Numbered from the stretch's first letter, positions 12,032-23,383 are shown. The stretch is 64,000 nt of DNA from Isoetes taiwanensis (GCA_021234155.1 JAJEKV010000005.1:16538089-16602088), one strand, 5' to 3'. The notes: generated from the sequence alone by a model not told the origin. Program-made: numbers and translations.

Positions 12032-12800
12032 TTTTTTTTTTGAAGAACTGTGTCAGCAATATATTAAAAGAATGGTAATGTTACAAAGCAAGTGAGGAGG
12101 AAGGAGAACTGCCCCAAAGAGACAGTGATACCTCGACACTCCACAACAACTGCAACTCTACTGCTGTACAAACTGACCATCACCATCTACCACACCCAAG
12201 AAGTCCCGCCAAATGGAAAACTTCCGCTCTACTAATCCCGGGAACACCAAAAAGCTTTGAAATAGCTTGTACCTGAGTCGAGGAATCAGAGAGGCTGCAG
12301 GCTGCTGAATCCCCTGAAAGATCCACAACCGCCGCCGCTTCCAAATCAACCACACCAACCAAGCCACGCACAGATGCAAGGCTTGCTGCCGTACGAGCGG
12401 CCAAGCACCAGGATATACATGAAGCAGCAATTGTTGGCTATTCAATCTCACCTGAAACAGAGCCCCACCCAATCCCGGCAACCTACAAGTGAGGGCATAA
12501 AACCGGACAATGCTCCACGATCTCACGATGAAGGCCACAACAAGAGCAAAGAGGGCTCACACGGCCCTAAAATCGACTCACAAGGACATTCACCACGATC
12601 ACGGCGGTGCACCACCTGCCACATAAGCACCCGAACCTTCCGGTGGGAAGTGAGCTCCATGTCCGCGTCCAAACCCGAAAGCCCATCGAGAACCCTGGCT
12701 GCGAGACCACTTGCACGAAGGGGTGAAGTGTCATGAATAGCCAACACCCGGTAACAAGACCGCACAAAACAAGAAGATACAACATCTGGATGAGCCAAGT
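12032..12800 (-). pseudogene. 5'-truncated LINE (C-terminal ORF2 and 3' tail)
   Basis: Minus-strand LINE remnant. Its poly(A) tail is seen as poly(T) at 12032-12041. The 3' UTR is almost the same as the small insertion at 41.46 kb (two differences in about 80 shared bases). Translation of about 12720-12560 gives MELTSHRKVRVLMWQVVHRR, the start of the zf-RVT domain at the end of plant LINE ORF2. About 12370-12290 gives VAWLVWLIWKRRRLWIF, the usual last helix. The parts lie in different frames, so it is broken. It inserted into the satellite. The 5' junction near 12800 is approximate. Confidence 0.75.
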
Positions 12801-13177
12801 GGAAGGAAAATTTGGCTATTGCACATTCCTATGGCAGAGAAAGGTAGGCACACTCAAATGTTGATATCTTCAGTGTTTTTTAACATTTCTGACTGATATT
12901 TGAAATGACTATCAGGGAAAACTTATAGGGACATATGGAAACAAATTTGGCTTGATTTGGAACTAAGATGAAGGAGAGATACGTGTTCAAATTGGATAAA
13001 ATTTTCTGTCAATGAACTGTAACAAAAAACCAGCAAACAATTTTTTGAATCATGATTTCTATAAGGTTTTTGTTGTGTGCTTTAAAATCCTGCAAGTCTG
13101 AATGAGACCTGAAAAATGGATTTGAGGCAAAGGGACAAAACTCTCTCCTTTCTCCTCCTCCCCCCCCTTTCCCCTTC

Positions 13178-13180
<3 letters not shown>

Positions 13181-13219
<39 letters not shown>
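13181..13219. repeat. (AC)n microsatellite
   Basis: About 19.5 uninterrupted AC units preceded by a C/T-rich tract. ORFs reading through it (poly-Thr-His or Cys-Val) are meaningless. Confidence 0.98.
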
Positions 13220-13220
<1 letters not shown>

Positions 13221-13539
13221 CACGATCTGATAGACTTGTTGGTCCCCATGGATTCTATTCAATTCAATTCTGGGATTCAATTAAATTCAATTCAACTCAA
13301 TTCTGAAATCTTAATATGCCTTTGCATTCTAGTTCTCTTATAGCATGAGGGGTAGAGGGACAATAGATGAGATATTGCATTTTTACACATGGCATGTAAT
13401 GACAACATGAATACTTTATGGGGTGTCATATGGATGGGAGTAGTGCAATGATTGTATAATGGTGCTTATAAAATTGGCTATAAAGAACCTTAAAATATCA
13501 TACCCCTTTGGAAAACCATACGTCCTTTAAAGAAAACCT

Positions 13540-13760
13540 CCTTAAAAAATGCACTTAATTTATAAACCACACGTCCAAAAACTACACCTCCTTAAAAACA
13601 CCACCACCTCAAAACAAAAACCACAGTTCTTTTAACAAAAAACATACCTCCTTAAAAAACCACATCTCCTAAAGAACAAAAACCACAGCTCCTTAAAAAA
13701 ATAACAGTGGACATTCCTTGTCCACTTAAAAAACACCACTATCAATTAGTAAAACCACAC
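13540..13760. repeat. Degenerate A/C-rich tandem repeat
   Basis: Loose repeats of about 30 bases with the core CTCCTTAAAAAACCACA; unit length and order vary. Too decayed to give a consensus by eye. Confidence 0.5.
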
Positions 13761-14301
13761 CTCCACAGATCTACATGTAGGTTTTTCTGTGATCTCTAAA
13801 TAAAGTACATGTGGACCAAAAAAAACTAATGATTTCAATAGTGGACCAAAAATTGGGGTCAATGTGCAGTATGGACATACTTTTTAAACATGTTTGCACC
13901 TGGATTGCATACCAATTGTAATATAAATGATGGCATAAGAATGGTTAGTAAGTACCATGGTGCTGCATTAACAATGGACTGTAGTACATTGATTGAACAG
14001 GATTAAGGGAAAATAGCAGAGTGTGGATACTTTGAATATAAGTGGCTGGGGTCACAAACTCATGTGTAGGTTTAAAAGATATGTTGTTTGAGTTCTGGGC
14101 TTAAACAAAAATGATTTTGCATATAGGCTTGACAGATGGCAATTTGTATTTAATATTATATGATTCACTAAAGATACTAAGGATATAGAGTACCATCTAA
14201 GTAAGACTAGAGTTTGTATGGGTTGATCATGCTGTATAAGGATTGACTTGTGCAGACGTTGATCCTAGTTGGGCTTTTGTCTGAAGCTAGGATTGGCTCG
14301 G

Positions 14302-14404
14302 TTTTTTTTTTCCAGGCTTATGTACGCTATGCTCCCATGAAAATTGACCTTAGATTTTTTTTTCTGGAAGCGTTAGACGCAATGTTCCCATGAAGACTGA
14401 CCTT
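14302..14404. repeat. Two diverged copies of a 50-base unit
   Basis: Each copy starts with a T run, then CCAGGCTTATGTACGC or CTGGAAGCGTTAGACGC, then ATGnTCCCATGAAnAnTGACCTT. Copies at 14302-14351 and 14355-14404. Confidence 0.6.
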
Positions 14405-14726
14405 GGTTCAGGTTTTCAACCTTAACAAAAAGGAATCCGTCCACAATTCTTTTTGTCCAAGGTCGAAGACTTAGGTATGGCAATCCAGGTCCGGCAATGC
14501 AGGTTGACCATGGGAAAGCACCCTTAGTGCCATGCATGTGGGTTAATTCTATGGCACGCCAGCACAAAGAAAGCCAGCACAAAAATGCAGGGCGGCAACA
14601 GCACAAAAAACGCCAGCAGAAAGATGCACGCCACCACAAAAAAACGCGACCCTATTTCTACAACCCAGGACTGCTGCCACATGTTCGCAGTTGCCAAATT
14701 CTAAAGGCGGCAACAGACAGTGGAGC

Positions 14727-14749
14727 AGAATAGAATAGAATAGAATAGA
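14727..14749. repeat. (TAGAA)n microsatellite
   Basis: About four AGAAT units just upstream of the dirigent-like start codon, followed by a T10 run ending in AG. Confidence 0.9.
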
Positions 14750-14763
14750 GTTTTTTTTTAGGC

Positions 14764-15276
14764 ATGGCGATGGCGGAGGCACTATTTGTAGCAGTGCTAT
14801 GCTGCACAAGTGCTGCAGCGACGGGCGTACTGAAATTTTACATGCACGACATTTTGATAGCAGAGCCCAACAGGCCAGTATCAGCAATCAACGTAACGAC
14901 TGCAACGAATCCGGTAAATTTCTTCGGGGCAGTGGTTCTGTTCGACGATAAGATCACAAGGGCCCCGAGCTACGAATCTAAGGAGATCGGGCGGGGCAGA
15001 GGGATGTATGCGGCCGATTCGATGGCCAGCTATATCAGTTTTCTGTTCGTCTGGACTGCGGAGCTGCAGCTGCCCGGAAATCTGAACGGCACCCTCTGTT
15101 TTTTCGGGCAGGACCGTATCTCCCTGCCCGTTCGACAAATCGGCGTTTCTGGATGTGGCGGTGCCTTCCTTGGTGGCCCTCTCATCGCCACCATTTCTAC
15201 TTTTAATTCCTCTTCTGGTGCCTTCAACGTTGTCCTTGAGATCTCTGTGCCCTTGGAAAAATTGCTCCACTTCTAG
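14764..15276 (+). CDS. Dirigent-domain protein, 170 aa
   Basis: Intronless ORF for a secreted dirigent-family protein. Dirigent proteins steer stereoselective coupling of phenoxy radicals in lignan/lignin and related pathways in the cell wall; some members have no known substrate. Residues 1-20 form a signal peptide (a hydrophobic run ending CCTSAAATG). The domain follows: LKFYMHDIL (23-31), FGAVVLFDDKIT (54-65), GRGRGMYAADS (77-87), a beta-rich FLFVWTAEL (93-101), NGTLCFFGQDRI (108-119), then VRQIGVSGCGGAF where family members usually have a GGTGxF loop, and NVVLEISV near the C terminus. N-glycosylation motifs are at N43, N108 and N148. The length is close to the usual 175-190. The ATG is followed two codons later by another ATG. 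The T10-AG just before the ATG resembles a splice acceptor, so a 5' exon is possible. Family sure, substrate unknown. Confidence 0.85.
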   Translation: MAMAEALFVAVLCCTSAAATGVLKFYMHDILIAEPNRPVSAINVTTATNPVNFFGAVVLFDDKITRAPSYESKEIGRGRGMYAADSMASYISFLFVWTAELQLPGNLNGTLCFFGQDRISLPVRQIGVSGCGGAFLGGPLIATISTFNSSSGAFNVVLEISVPLEKLLHF

Positions 15277-16540
15277 TTTTGATTGTTGGCTCTAATCGTT
15301 TATTTATTTGTCTGGAATATATTAGTGTATATATTGTACCTTTTGTCTTACGTGATACATTTTTTCAATTTTCATAGTGGGAAAAAAAAGTAAGATAAGT
15401 ACATGTCACTAGAACCATTGGAAGATATGAAATACACAATCTGCAATATGGTGCAGCATTTAGAAACGCATACTGCCAGAAACAAACTGAATGGCTATGG
15501 CTCCCCCTGTTACTAACAACTCACCACACAATGCTAAGGGCAGACCTTAACTGGCAGGTTTTTGGATCAAGGCATTCTTGGCCGTTGATTCATGCCCTAT
15601 GATTAATCCAGGCTAAGAGCATCTGCGAACCTCTGATAGATGAGCTATAGCCTGTCGAACCTCTGATAATCGAGCTACAACCTACCAAACCTCTAATAAC
15701 CTAGCTATAAATGAGGAACCTTGCCTGCACGGTTAAAGGGAATAAACATCTTTGCTCTCCCATTACCTCATATTAACGGTCTCGCCCATTTTTCCGAGGT
15801 AATGGGCTCTCAGGGGTGTTTATCCCCTTCTTAACACACTGATCTCAGGTTTATAAGGTGAGAAATAATCTCAATCGTTCATTAAAGTGCTTTTATTAGC
15901 TAATAACAATTCACCCATACAAATTTTATACTCTCTTTCTCGTAACATCCTAGGGGATTATAACAAATCATTATAACATCATATCATTATATGACCTCAA
16001 TATGGCAGGTCGTTGGTCTTCAGAAGCTTATGGAGTAGGAAGATTGACCATGGTGTTAGAGGCAGCTATGGCAGTTCCATTCGAAGCTGGACTATGGCAC
16101 TAGAGGCAATGCCATCTCGGTGAAGCTATGATAGCAATCAAGCATAAAGTTGTTCCTCCATTTATTGTTCCAAGGGGGCTCAAAGCAAGGGCTTAACAAT
16201 AACGAACTAGTGTTGAAAGCAAGATCCAATTCCCTGCCTCTGATCTTGGTCTGCCTCCAACTTAAAAGCAGGATTCCCATTCTAGAAACAGTTAATTAAA
16301 TAGTTCCCATTCTTGGCTATTTGATTAAACAGTCACTATTTTTTAAGATTTTTAGCATGAATCTCTACATTGACCATTGGCAAAGACACGGGAAAAGAAA
16401 ACTTTGGTATTTAAGAAGGCCCAACATCGATCCATTCCTGTGACCCTGCTTCCTACTCTATTTCCATTGTAATGCCTTGCTTCCATTCTTTTTGGACTGC
16501 TTCCATTTCGGTGCCCTGCTTCTCCTCTCTGTAATGCAAA
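15277..16540. other. No gene recognised
   Basis: AT-rich 3' flank of the dirigent gene. A loose 30-base repeat (AACCTCTGATAnnnGAGCTA) occurs three times at about 15630-15705. Nothing coding seen. Confidence 0.4.
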
Positions 16541-17705
16541 CCCTTGAACCAGAGCATTACGGGCGATAACATCCTAGCCCTCGGGAGTTACCCCAAAAAC
16601 AAAAGTGCAGGAAAAGGGGTCATGTGGCTATGGCCAAAATGGCAAGGGGGTGCGCAGCGCACCCAAACCATTTTTCCCATGGCCATATGGCCCTCATTTT
16701 TTTTGTTAGATAACGCCCTTGGGCCAGGACATTAACTACACCTTAACGTCTTTGTCCTCAGCATTTAGCTGTAGGTTTTAATCTCAGCCGTCGATCTTTA
16801 GATGTTATGTCCAGTAGCATTCTGGTTATGACCATAACAGGATGTTATGTCCATAACATTTCCTCTGCGGCCGCGTTTGGGCCTCGCCATAGCCACGCCA
16901 ACGCAGTCGCCATAGCCAGGGCAAAATGCCGCCCTAGCCACCAACAAATCCATCGCCATCGCCAACAAAAAGCTTTAAATCCACTTCTTTGCCTCCTGCA
17001 GAGCCTCTTCAATACTTTTCCTGTGTTAGATTGGGATTGCCGGAGCTTCTAACAACAAAATTTGTCGGAGTTTGGCTTCTTGGCAAAATGGGTTCGTCAA
17101 TCACATGGTTGATGTTCTGTTACAGTATCAGGGTTTGATTGATGAGGTTAGGTCACCACCAAGATCGTGTTGCAAAGCTTCTTGTTGCTACAGAGATTTT
17201 CAGCAGAGCTTCTTGCAGCAGAGATTTTTGAGCAGAGCCTATTATTTCAAAGCTTTTTGTTGCTGCAGAGATGGTTCGTCCAAGAGCAGGTATGCCGCAG
17301 AGATGTCGCAACGCGATCCAAGATTAGCTTCAAGAACTCGATTTGCCGTTGTAGCAGATGCTCTGTTTCAAAAACAGGGCTGGTCTTCTGCCATTTCGAC
17401 CAGGGCGATTCTACCATTTCGGTTAGGCTGGTGCAAGCAAATAAAAGATTAGAGCATACTGTGCATCAGAGCATATTGTTTTGATCAGAGCATACTGTGT
17501 TGTGCATCAACAACGGAATACGGTGCATACAGTGCAGATTGCTAACCTGGGCCAAGCTTGGCTATGGCGGCTAATGCCAAATGCCTCGGCCAAAGACGTT
17601 AAGGCTGATGCGTACGGCCTCGGACTTTCCTGGCCACATGGCCACTCGGCCATTTTTTTCCTGGGCCATAACGCCTCTGCACAGGACGTTATCTAGCCCA
17701 TAACC
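16541..17705. other. GC-richer non-coding block, possible degenerate repeat element
   Basis: The block has frequent GGCCATxxGGCC-type words and GATAACnnCC motifs at both edges (GGGCGATAACATCC near 16560; GGACGTTATCTAG near 17690). A local degenerate repeat based on TTGTTGCnnCAGAGAT lies at 17170-17280. The longest frame (17072-17452) is the translation of that repeat and shows no family. I could not align convincing terminal repeats. Confidence 0.3.
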
Positions 17706-18453
17706 CAACACTGGAATTTGGAAGTAGACACAAGAACATAAATGGATGCATGCAAATCTAGAATAAAATTTGAAATACAAATCTGAAGCAAGGATAGAAA
17801 TCCAAAAAGAACAAGCATGCAAAGAAAACCGTTTCTAAGTGCAAGAAGAGTGCAACCATAGCCCTGCAGAAAATCTACTACCCAAGGAGTCGACCCAGTA
17901 AAATCAAACCAGGATCTGCACATAAAGACAATAAAAGCATTCAACTTTTCTAGAAAGATCTAAACAAATTAGCCACCATGCTTTGCAACTGGCTACTCTC
18001 AACCAACACGTGAACAAATTTGTTGCCAAGCTTTGCATCCGACTTCCTATTCATGTTCCTGTTCCACCATCACTATGCATAAAATCCCTGTTCCGCCATC
18101 GATGTGCAAGAAAGACATGTTCCGATTGTTGTGTAGAAAAGCCATGTTCACTAATAAATGGAAGCCCAAAAATGGAAACCCATGTGAGTCCCTAAAAAAA
18201 ACCCATTTGCAAGTGCACTTAAAAAGCTTAAAGTATTAAACCCCTCCCTTTTGGTCCCATAGCCCGATTGGGCTCCGTGGACATTAAAAGTTTCTTCCTT
18301 CCTTCCTTAAAGTCGATGCAAAACGAACCTTATTATTATCTGCAATATATACATCTACTTTATTATGCATATACTTCGTTATAGCTCTTTTTTGCATTTT
18401 TGGGTTGGGGCTCTTGGTGTGGGGAATATTTCATGTTATTTCCTAAAATATAG
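17706..18453. other. No gene recognised
   Basis: AT-rich spacer with near-duplicated phrases (AGCCACCATGCTTTGCA and TTGCCAAGCTTTGCATCC near 17970-18030). Nothing else seen. Confidence 0.4.
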
Positions 18454-18997
18454 ATTCTAGAATGGGGCTCGCATGAAACCAACAAACCGCCCGATCCGAA
18501 AGCTTATCACCGGGATTAAAAAACCCCGCCCGTTCGGGTTTTCGAGGAAAAACCCTAGTGATAAGCCTTCGACAAGGGGCTTGGACAAACGTAAGGCATA
18601 GAAATCGCTCCCAAAACCCATGCATGGAGAAGCCGAAAGAGATGCCGCTCGCCAACCTGTACCTGCACATCACCAACACAAAAAAACGAGACAAAACAAA
18701 CCTCCCAGAGTGGAGGGGCTGATCACGCCGTGCCCGCGACAAAAAACAAAACCTCTTCAAATAGAGGGGTTGGTCAGCGTGCCAAGCGACAAATACAATA
18801 AACAAAGAAGGGGAGGTGGGTTCAAAGAGAATAAGGTATGCTGGCGAGAGAAGAGGAAGCGCCCGATGAGGCGTTGATGCGAGCGGCGGCCTAAAATAGC
18901 GAACTCCCAACCGAAAGGGCGGGCGCCGCGTGCATGCATGCAAGACATGCATGCTAGCCCCATTCTAGAATGTCGATCCGATGTCCGGATCGATGGG
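18454..18997. mobile_element. Inverted-end element with right-hand hairpin, tandem copy B1
   Basis: The left end is ATTCTAGAAT (18454-18463) followed by GGGGCTCGCATG (18464-18475). The right end is the inverse: CATGCTAGCCCC (18950-18961) followed by ATTCTAGAAT (18962-18971). Directly after comes a hairpin, TCGATCCG-ATGTC-CGGATCGA-type, at 18973-18993. The next copy starts at 18998 with no spacer beyond GGG. The interior matches copy A (1-0.9 kb), including the GCTTATCAC stem-loop at 18502-18566. No coding capacity. Consistent with a Helitron2-like non-autonomous element, or with a TIR element flanked by a 10-bp duplication. Confidence 0.6.
18502..18566. repeat. Conserved stem-loop core of element B1
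   Basis: GCTTATCAC (18502-18510) and GTGATAAGC (18558-18566) pair exactly, as at 435-496. The loop keeps CGTTCGGGTTTTCGAGG. Confidence 0.6.
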
Positions 18998-19360
18998 ATT
19001 CTAGAATGGGGCTGCATGAAACCAACAAACCCCCGCCAATACTAGAGAACTTCCTTAACAAAGCGGAATCGAGGGCGAAGGTCCGCGGGATGAAGGCTAA
19101 AGAAAAGCCAAGGTCGAGAAAGGACATGCCACAAAGATGAAAGCGTAAATTAGCCAAACCAAGCGGGAAGAAGCCCTCTCTCGCACTGGAAACAATTCAA
19201 AGAGAATAACTGGCGAGAGAAGAGGAAAGCGTTGAGACGTTGATGCGACCGCGCCTAAAATAGCGAACTCCCAACCCGTAAAGGGCATCGCGCATGCATG
19301 CATGCAAGACATGCATGCTCGCCCCATTCTAGAATGTCGATCCGATGTCTCGGATCGATG
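18998..19360. mobile_element. Inverted-end element with right-hand hairpin, tandem copy B2
   Basis: Head-to-tail partner of B1. Left end: ATTCTAGAAT (18998-19007) and GGGGCTGCATG (19008-19018). Right end: CATGCTCGCCCC (19314-19325) and ATTCTAGAAT (19326-19335). The same hairpin with one extra T follows at 19336-19358. It lacks the GCTTATCAC stem-loop block of B1 but has the ACTTCCTTAACAAA block seen in copy A (about 89-110) that B1 lacks, so B1 and B2 carry different parts of the longer copy A. Confidence 0.6.
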
Positions 19361-19408
19361 GGATTTTTGGAAAAAAAAAGCATATTCAAATGTCAATGGT
19401 GCAAAAAA

Positions 19409-20671
19409 GGGAGACTTGGCACACCGGGGCATCGGCCCGTTCTTGGCGCTGGGCTAGAAGGCGTGAGAGAGAAGGGAAGCCGCTTCTCTTCTCTCAATGC
19501 GGCACTTCTTTAAACACTTCCAGAGATCTCTTCATTTCTACAAGTGCTAGCCAGGGTTTCTTGCAAATCTTTTTGACGGATCTGTTGCATCTCAAGATTG
19601 TCAGATAATCTGTTTCTTGAAGCTTCTTCGGGCGGCTTTCTTATAAGCATACAGGTAATCCACTAACGTGGTCTTTCTGCTCTAATGCATCAGAGGCATT
19701 ATGTTTCTTGCAAGAAAGGAAGATCTTGGGAAGAATTTTTGGCTGCCCCAATCTTTGTTTATCTCCAATTAGTGGAATAGGCTACAAGGGCTCTTTCTCA
19801 GGAGATGCTAAAGTGGTTGGACTGTCATAAATTCTTCTTTTCTTTCTTTCTTTAAGCAAGAACACACTGAAAAGTCACATACTAGGTCTATAAGGTGGAG
19901 CAGATTTCTGCACTGCTTTGGGAAAAATGGGTTTCAGGTTCTTCTGATTTCTAGCAATCTATCTATTATATTAATCCAGATTCTTTAAGCAGTTGTATGA
20001 TTCCCTTCCTCTTGCTCTTTCCTACTAGCGGAAAGATCTAGGGTTGTTTTCTTGGAAGGAAACAGAGTTCTTTGATCACTATTTGCAAGTTTATTAACAG
20101 ACTGTGAGATTTCTTGAGAATGCCGAGCTAGGGATCTTATTGTGACCAGGATGATGCTCCCATATCATGAACCATACTTTGGAGGAGAGTTTTGGCGGCT
20201 GGGCTGTGTGTCTAGCCTATTCAGGTTGGCTGACTGGCACATCCCAACAATGCAGCATCTCTATTTGATTTCACAGATGTAAGTAGATTTGTAGATATGA
20301 TCATAGTTTGAAGCATAGGTGGCTTCTTTGAGCAGTGCGAGAGATTGCTCAAGTTACTCTTTTCTTCTTTCCTCTTCATCTCTATTTTTGCAAGAGGTTT
20401 CTTTGAGCATTCAAGATTTGTCTGCAGATCGTGGAAAATTGGCACTTGACTCAGGTAGTACTTTGTTTAACTACGAAGATGTTGATACTGTAGTACTAGT
20501 TGAATGAAGGAAGAGGTTGAGAGAGGTTTATGAGTACAAGAGCTTCAGACAAAATTTTAGATCCATGTGGGATCCGTTGTACTTAAGATAAATCTGATCC
20601 ATGAGGGATCTTTATGTTGTAATTCTTCCAATCAGTTGAATATAAATATTCTTACCTTAAAAAAAAAAAAA
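19409..20671 (+). mobile_element. Non-coding poly(A) retroposon with 14-bp target duplication
   Basis: A 1.26-kb insertion with a poly(A) tail (20659-20673). It is bounded by identical AATGGTGCAAAAAA copies at 19395-19408 and 20672-20685, the mark of LINE-driven target-primed insertion. Removing it rejoins the flanks smoothly. The last 60 bases (TTGTAATTCTTCC...GAATATAAATATTC) resemble plant LINE tails. No reverse-transcriptase motif or meaningful ORF was found. It may be a LINE truncated to a long 3' UTR, or a retrocopy of a long non-coding transcript. Orientation is plus. Confidence 0.75.
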
Positions 20672-20685
20672 AATGGTGCAAAAAA

Positions 20686-21576
20686 CAAAAAACTGCAAAA
20701 CAAAGAGGAGGTTGGAAAAATTAATGGTGCAAAAACATAGAATCCAAAGGAAACCAAACTTTTGAAAAGAGTAGGAACTCCCTGCCAGTCATTTTGGCTT
20801 ATGGCTTTGGCTCTGAAGCGGCTATGGCTCTGGTCTCATTAGAAACATTTGCCTTTAGAATTCAAATCCATCAAAGGAAGTAATGAATTTCCACGAGTAA
20901 GGTTTGTGGAGGATTGAAGCAAAAGAAACTTTGGTGTACCCCTACTCTAGACTCGAAATGTGGGATTTGAGCCCATGGATATCAAGATTCCCCTAAACTC
21001 TCAACTCATGAACAACAGAGAAATATGACCCTTCACGTCTCAAACCTTAAACTATTGCTCTGTAACAAAGAAACAAGCATTAGATCGTCTGTAAGAAAGG
21101 AATGGCTTTGTGCAAGACAAGGCAAAATAATTGAAATCTACAACACTGTAAATGTGAGATTTGATTGAAGCCATAAATAGCCACATTTTCCTCCTCAATC
21201 CTTCACTCAAAATTTTTGGATGCGCTTTCTCTATCTTCAGTTTTCTATCTAAATTGCCCACTACCTCATGGCTACTTCCCTAAGCCTTAAAAAATTATAG
21301 GGCTGAACTAGAGCCTCAGTCATTGGCTTCTGCACAAGCCATAGATGCTGTAAACTAGAATCAAACACACAATCAAAAGAAAAAGCAAGAAAATATAGGG
21401 TATTCATGGTGTCACCACCTCACCATTTGAGATTCTATTCGAGGATTACTGCATCCATGCTATAACCTAAGCCCAAAAAAAACATGCAAAAAAAGGACAA
21501 AAAAATTGCAAAAACTAGAAAGCACCTCGACACGTTACAAATAAACAATTTTGAGTAGCATACAAACCAACAAGTC
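20686..21576. other. No gene recognised
   Basis: AT-rich spacer. Short frames only; nothing recognised apart from the possible insertion boundary at 21289-21302. Confidence 0.4.
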
Positions 21577-22310
21577 TTTTTTTCCTTTTTCGTTTTTTGA
21601 AGGACGAAAGTATATTAATCAGATATACAAATTACAGAATGAACATGTTTCATATAACTGTGCAAGCAAAAGAGGATGCCATAGAAACACAAGCCTGAAG
21701 CACAATATACTTACTCCAGAATAGGAGACTAATGATAAGAACCAATTTGAAGATACTAAATCCAAATATGTTTCTTCACTTCTAGCTCAAGGGAGAAATA
21801 CCCCTAGGCCATCAATATCTTAATCTAGGCCGCGACAATAACACCGCGAGCAGATGAATAGATGTCATGAAAAATGGAACATCTGTGATGCACCAATATT
21901 GACTCGAGGATCCAATCAAAACCAAGATGGAATGCCTTCTATCTAGCTGGAGGCCATGCATTGGGGTAAAAAGCCAAGAGGACGCATTGACAATCTAGTG
22001 CACCACTAAATAAACGTTGTAGCAAGGACCACGCTGGATGAACTTCTGGATAAGCAAAGAGACAATTCTCTCGAGAGTCTCAACATCTGAAAGGAAGGGC
22101 AGGCATATTGCAGATATGCGAAGATCATAACAATGCCCGAAGGCAGTAACACACAGGCACCTACGGTTAACCTGCCACCAAAATACAGACACTTTAGGAT
22201 GGAGCAACTTATCCCAAAGCCAATGCTATGTACGACCCGACTTGGGTAATCTCAAGGAGGTTGCAGTCATAGAGTAGATGGAGCCACTGTTGCCATTCAA
22301 AATCAGACAC
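21577..22310 (-). pseudogene. 5'-truncated LINE remnant (zf-RVT region)
   Basis: Minus-strand LINE end. The T-rich tail at 21577-21598 is followed by the typical tail phrase (minus strand TTGTATATCTGATTAATATAC). The segment 22207-21995 translates to HPKVSVFWWQVNRRCL, the zf-RVT opening seen in plant LINE ORF2, followed by a decayed continuation with ETLERIVSL. The 5' limit is not clear. It belongs to a different subfamily from the LINE at 12 kb, as the tails differ. Confidence 0.65.
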
Positions 22311-23383
22311 CACCCCAGAGGTAAACCCAACTGATCGATCTTCACTTCCACCATATTGAGATCCCCAACAAGAATCTAGGAAAATTGAGCACCTTACATT
22401 GCAAGGAGGCCCAAAGTAAAGCTATCTGATGAGGCCTGTTGTGAGCATAAACGTTAGTCGGACATACTTAATCCCATGTCTCTGCCACGCAATTAGAGCC
22501 CAATGACTAAAACATACAACCTGAATGAAGATAATTGCCAAGGAAGGGAGCCAAGCTATCACCACTCTTGCACTAGCAGAATCAATTGTTGCAATAAGAA
22601 TATTAAAATGTCAATTAACCATGTCTACAAGCTTTGAGATGTCTCCCTTACGCCATGTGATCTTGGAGACATAAAAATTGAGCATCCAATCTACATAAAT
22701 AAAAAGAAATAGAACTCTGTTTGAAGGGGGTAGAAGCTACTCCCTGGACATTCATGAGAATAACTGCATTGATCTTGTGACTCAGTCAATTTAGATGAGA
22801 CCGCTGGTGTCTTAGGGGAGTTTGAGGTTCTCTCCTATGATTGCCTCCCCTTCGTTCCAGCTGTAGCTCCCATACCTCGGTTACTAGATCAGCAGAGCCA
22901 AAGATTGACCGAGATTCAGAGATTGCAAGAGCAAGTTGAAAAGGCTCATGGGTAGTACATGGATATTAATTGACGCCACGTTCACCCTCCACTTAAACAT
23001 CCACCTGCTCTTTTTCATCCTCGAAAATTAGCTAAGGGGTCTAACTCCTCTGCATCACAGCTTCCCTCACTTCCTGCTTCCATGGCTCTCTCCCTCTTAT
23101 TGCATCTCATAGTGATTGCTTTGATCTGTTTGGTTGACGTGGTTACGAACCAATGATCTTAGTTCTAACCTTACCAAAAATACCCTAAAATAATATAAAA
23201 CTATAGTGCAGACTTTATCACAATAACTTAAAAGCCATCCATATATTTTCTTTACTTCACGTTTTTCTTCAAGCAATGCTTGAGTCAAAATCTTTAGAAC
23301 TCCAATCGAATGTAAGTTTAATGAATTTGATTTTATATTTTAAACAGAACAAAATTGTGAAACAATTTATAGTATATAAATTT
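22311..23383. other. No gene recognised
   Basis: May include more decayed LINE sequence, but no domain could be read with confidence. Confidence 0.3.

Larger units (their letters stand above)
12801..14260. other. No gene recognised; simple repeats
   Basis: Intergenic AT-rich DNA holding the (AC)n tract described separately, an ATTCAATTCAATT run near 13255-13300, and a degenerate A/C-rich tandem block at 13540-13760 built on CCTCCTTAAAAAACCACA-like units. No coding signal seen. Confidence 0.5.

Noticed and set aside
13009-13343. ORFs through the (AC)n tract
   Set aside because: Microsatellite translation (poly Thr-His or Cys-Val).
14881-15270. Minus-strand 129-aa ORF
   Set aside because: Antisense shadow of the dirigent gene.
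16541-17705. Block bounded by GATAAC/GTTATC words as a TIR transposon
   Set aside because: The edges do not align beyond short words and no target duplication is visible.
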